A DNA stretch of 7,772 bases from SAR202 cluster bacterium (GTDB lineage Bacteria; Chloroflexota; Dehalococcoidia; Lucifugimonadales; UBA3495), in the NCBI GenBank assembly GCA_009392095.1, contig VFHF01000089.1:1-7772 (forward strand), read 5' to 3'. Under the pieces are notes generated by a model. That model did not search any database. It was not told where the DNA came from and saw only the letters and a list, made by a program, of their open reading frames with translations. Position 1 is the first letter of the stretch. Each line of letters starts with the position of its first letter. The translations under genes and the position numbers were made by a program. Of this stretch, positions 6,262 through 7,772 are shown one piece after another.

Positions 6262-6297
6262 GAGAGGAATTATCCCCTCTCTCGTGCGTGGGAGAGG
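6262..6297. repeat. Alternating inverted GAGAGG/CCTCTC repeat
   Basis: Directly after the LLM oxidoreductase stop codon lie GAGAGG (6262-6267), CCTCTC (6276-6281) and GAGAGG (6292-6297). The middle segment can pair with either flank, giving two mutually exclusive 6-bp hairpins. No T-run follows on either strand, so it is not a standard terminator, though it may help end the two convergent transcripts. The pattern resembles the 'CCCTCTCCC...GGGAGAGGG' type of dispersed intergenic repeat. Confidence 0.4.
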
Positions 6298-6306
6298 AGC
6301 CTAGCA

Positions 6307-7338
6307 CTAAACCCCAACCACCCTTACCCGGTGGTTGTTGCTGTCGGCCACAAAGATGTTGCCATCCTTGTCTATGCCGCAGCCGTGGGGACGGTCCATG
6401 GCTGCTTCTGTGGCCGGACCTCCGTCGCCTTCCCCACCCAACCGGCCACCTGCGATGGTTGTGACGATTCCGGTATCGGCATGAATCAGACGGATGGCAT
6501 GGTTCTCGGTGTCCACCACCACCACATTGTCCTGGGCGTCACAGCGGAGAGCCTTGGGCGAACCCCAGGTGGCGGTTAGGGCCGGTCCGCCGTCGCCTTC
6601 GTAACCGCGTTCTCCATTGCCAGCTACGGTGCTCATGACCCCGTTGACGTCGATCTTACGGACTCCGTTGCCCTCGCGCTCGGCAACGTAGATGTTGCCC
6701 TTGCTGTCCATACAGACGGCTCTGGAGCCCATGAAACTGGCCTCCAGGGCCGGCTTGCCGTCGCCGGAGCGTTCTTTCTCCCCATTGCCAGCAACAGTGC
6801 TGATGATACCGGAGGCCAGGTCCAGGCGGCGGATACGCTGGTCTTGGATATCCGCGACCAGCAGCCCGCCCTTGCCGTCCAGGAAACAGTCGTTTGGCTC
6901 GCGGAGCATGGCCTGTTTGCCTGGCCCGCCGTCGCCGCTGAAGCCCTGCTCGCCGGTGCCGGCCACGGTGGAGATGATGCCGGTGGCGCCGTCGACCTTT
7001 CGGACCACTGCATTCAGCCGATCAACGATATAGATATCTCCGTTGCCATCTACCTGCAGGGAATAAGGCTCTTTCATGGTCGCCTGGGTGGCAGGGCCGC
7101 CGTCGCCGCCATAGCCCGCCCCGCCGGTCCCAGCCACGGTTGTGATGATTCCGGTAGCCTTGTCCACACGGCGGACGATGTTATTCCGCGATTCGGCGTA
7201 AAAGAGGTTGCCCGAGGAATCAAAGTCGCACATGAACGGCTCGGTGCAGACCGCCTGGTCCGCCGGGCCGCCGTCTCCGGCATAGCCCGCCTCGCCGGTG
7301 CCGACATAGGTCTGAATCTTCCCTGGTTCAAATGGCAT
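6307..7338 (-). CDS. NHL-repeat six-bladed beta-propeller protein
   Basis: A 343-residue protein built almost entirely of six NHL-type blades of 56-57 residues. Each blade carries a GDGGPA turn (residues 21-26, 78-83, 135-140, 191-196 as SGDGKP, 248-253, 304-309) and a core such as TGIITTVAGTG. It is followed by a D..GN.(Y/F)(I/V)(A/V)(D/E)..N..VR strand pattern. The N-terminal strand KIQTYVGTG and the C-terminal HRVRVVGV fit a 'velcro' closure of a six-bladed propeller. NHL propellers serve as scaffolds or as sugar-lactone/PAL-like enzymes, and no catalytic residues can be assigned here, so the function is open. There is no signal peptide, lipobox or membrane segment; a cytoplasmic location is the simplest reading, although many relatives are exported. 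The start has GGAGAG 8 bases upstream (7347-7352). It lies 52 bases downstream of the deacetylase gene on the same strand with no terminator between, so co-transcription is likely. Confidence 0.9.
   Translation of the reverse strand: MPFEPGKIQTYVGTGEAGYAGDGGPADQAVCTEPFMCDFDSSGNLFYAESRNNIVRRVDKATGIITTVAGTGGAGYGGDGGPATQATMKEPYSLQVDGNGDIYIVDRLNAVVRKVDGATGIISTVAGTGEQGFSGDGGPGKQAMLREPNDCFLDGKGGLLVADIQDQRIRRLDLASGIISTVAGNGEKERSGDGKPALEASFMGSRAVCMDSKGNIYVAEREGNGVRKIDVNGVMSTVAGNGERGYEGDGGPALTATWGSPKALRCDAQDNVVVVDTENHAIRLIHADTGIVTTIAGGRLGGEGDGGPATEAAMDRPHGCGIDKDGNIFVADSNNHRVRVVGV
6412..7278 (-). repeat. Six in-gene tandem repeats (period 168-171 bases)
   Basis: The DNA coding for the six GDGGPA turns recurs every 168-171 bases. 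On the plus strand each copy contains a variant of CCGCCGTCGCC, for example near 6420, 6590, 6760, 6930, 7100 and 7270. The range given runs from the first to the last such turn. The protein repeats are regular but the codons have diverged, so this looks like old module duplication and not a recent expansion. Such repeats can still promote in-frame gain or loss of blades. Confidence 0.75.
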
Positions 7339-7390
7339 TTGGCTAACTCTCCGTGGTTTGGTTGGTGCTAAGAGAGGGATTTTTGCGCTT

Positions 7391-7772
7391 TTAGGTCGAC
7401 TCGGTTTCTGACCTATACCAGTCCAGAATCTCGCTTCCGGTCATGAACACAACATCGTCGTGTTGGCGTATGTACTCAAAGATTTGGTCGTAATACTTGA
7501 TGCGGTGGGCGGCTCCGGTGATGTACGGATGGGTAGAGATGCACATGATGCGAGCGCTCTCCTCCCCCTCCCTGTACAGGGTGTCAAAATGGTCCTTGGC
7601 TCGGTCGAAGAGCTCGGGCGAGCGGTGGTGCTGCACCAGGTAAACCGGGATGTCGTTTAGTTCTACGGTATAGGGCAAGGCCACCAAGCTGCCCGACTTC
7701 ACTTTCATGGGATAAGGCTGGTCGTCGTTGCACCAATCGGCCACGTACTCGATGCCCTCTTCGGCCAGGATG
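7391..7772 (-). CDS. Polysaccharide deacetylase family protein, PuuE/allantoinase-like (5' partial)
   Basis: The reading frame stays open to the right edge of the window, so only the last 126 residues are visible; the start lies outside. The visible part begins ILAEEGIEYVADWCNDDQPY, close to the 'ag..yv.DW.nDDQPY' segment of PuuE-type NodB-fold deacetylases. It continues with LPYTVELNDIPVYL, then ARIMCISTHPYITGAAHRIK (conserved HP.ITG..HRI), and ends FMTGSEILDWYR (typical 'F.tG.EI...y'). Characterised PuuE proteins are metal-independent allantoinases; other members cleave different amide or acetyl groups, so allantoin as substrate is only a possibility. No other purine-degradation gene is in the window. 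It is probably the upstream gene of a transcript including the NHL-propeller gene. An internal GTG at 7744 is not the true start, because strong family similarity continues upstream of it. Confidence 0.88.
   Translation of the reverse strand, partial: ILAEEGIEYVADWCNDDQPYPMKVKSGSLVALPYTVELNDIPVYLVQHHRSPELFDRAKDHFDTLYREGEESARIMCISTHPYITGAAHRIKYYDQIFEYIRQHDDVVFMTGSEILDWYRSETEST

Noticed and set aside
6412..7278. Regularly spaced GC-rich repeats, considered as a CRISPR or tandem array
   Set aside because: The 168-171 base spacing matches the protein repeat of the NHL blades and the frame is open throughout, so it is coding repetition.
6844..7371. 175-residue open frame on the plus strand
   Set aside because: It is opposite the NHL-propeller gene. 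Its repetitive look mirrors the propeller repeats, and no RBS or domain supports it.
1..7772. tRNA, rRNA, riboswitch, integrase or transposase signals
   Set aside because: No cloverleaf-like segment, conserved rRNA block, known riboswitch core or recombinase motif was recognised by eye; a covariance-model search would be needed to exclude weak cases.

Overview
The window reads as a metabolic stretch of a moderately GC-rich, free-living bacterial chromosome. It holds seven protein genes (one cut by the window edge), one decayed gene, several intrinsic terminators and one dispersed-type palindromic repeat. No rRNA, tRNA, CRISPR array, integrase, transposase or phage gene is visible. Gene content (two luciferase-like flavin/F420 oxidoreductases, an ACMSD-type amidohydrolase, a CMD-family protein, a YwrD-like gamma-glutamyltransferase homologue, an NHL propeller and a PuuE-type deacetylase) resembles the catabolic gene sets of Chloroflexota such as the SAR202/Dehalococcoidia lineages. 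That placement is an inference from gene content, with no marker gene to confirm it.

Layout, left to right. Positions 31-113 hold a palindromic repeat whose ends are inverted copies of a TGTCAYYCTGAG motif. The minus-strand gene at 142-1902 encodes a GGT-family protein with its catalytic threonine but without the classical glutamate-binding residues. Just upstream of it on the same strand (1941-2238) is a frameshifted, N-terminally truncated remnant of a PLP-dependent class V aminotransferase. On the plus strand, 2376-3545 (LLM-class monooxygenase) and 3606-4016 (CMD-like protein) are separated by a strong terminator hairpin whose T-run touches the ribosome-binding site of the second gene. 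A terminator cluster at 4057-4180 separates them from the convergent minus-strand amidohydrolase (4210-5169). The amidohydrolase shares a 99-base divergent promoter region with a second LLM-class (F420/Mer-like) oxidoreductase at 5269-6261. On the minus strand, 6307-7338 is a six-bladed NHL propeller, and 7391-7772 is the C-terminal part of a PuuE/NodB-type deacetylase, probably in one transcript with the propeller gene lying downstream.

Together the genes suggest oxidative and hydrolytic breakdown of small organic compounds: flavin-dependent oxygenation or hydride transfer, metal-dependent decarboxylation or hydrolysis, amide hydrolysis and C-N bond cleavage. Strand alternates after nearly every one or two genes, so this is a cluster of short transcription units and not one long operon. 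Substrates cannot be read from the sequence. I found no clear sign of a wholly new system; the points most worth a second look are the aminotransferase remnant, the terminator/SD junction, the GGT homologue with an altered substrate pocket, and the amidohydrolase/LLM divergent pair.
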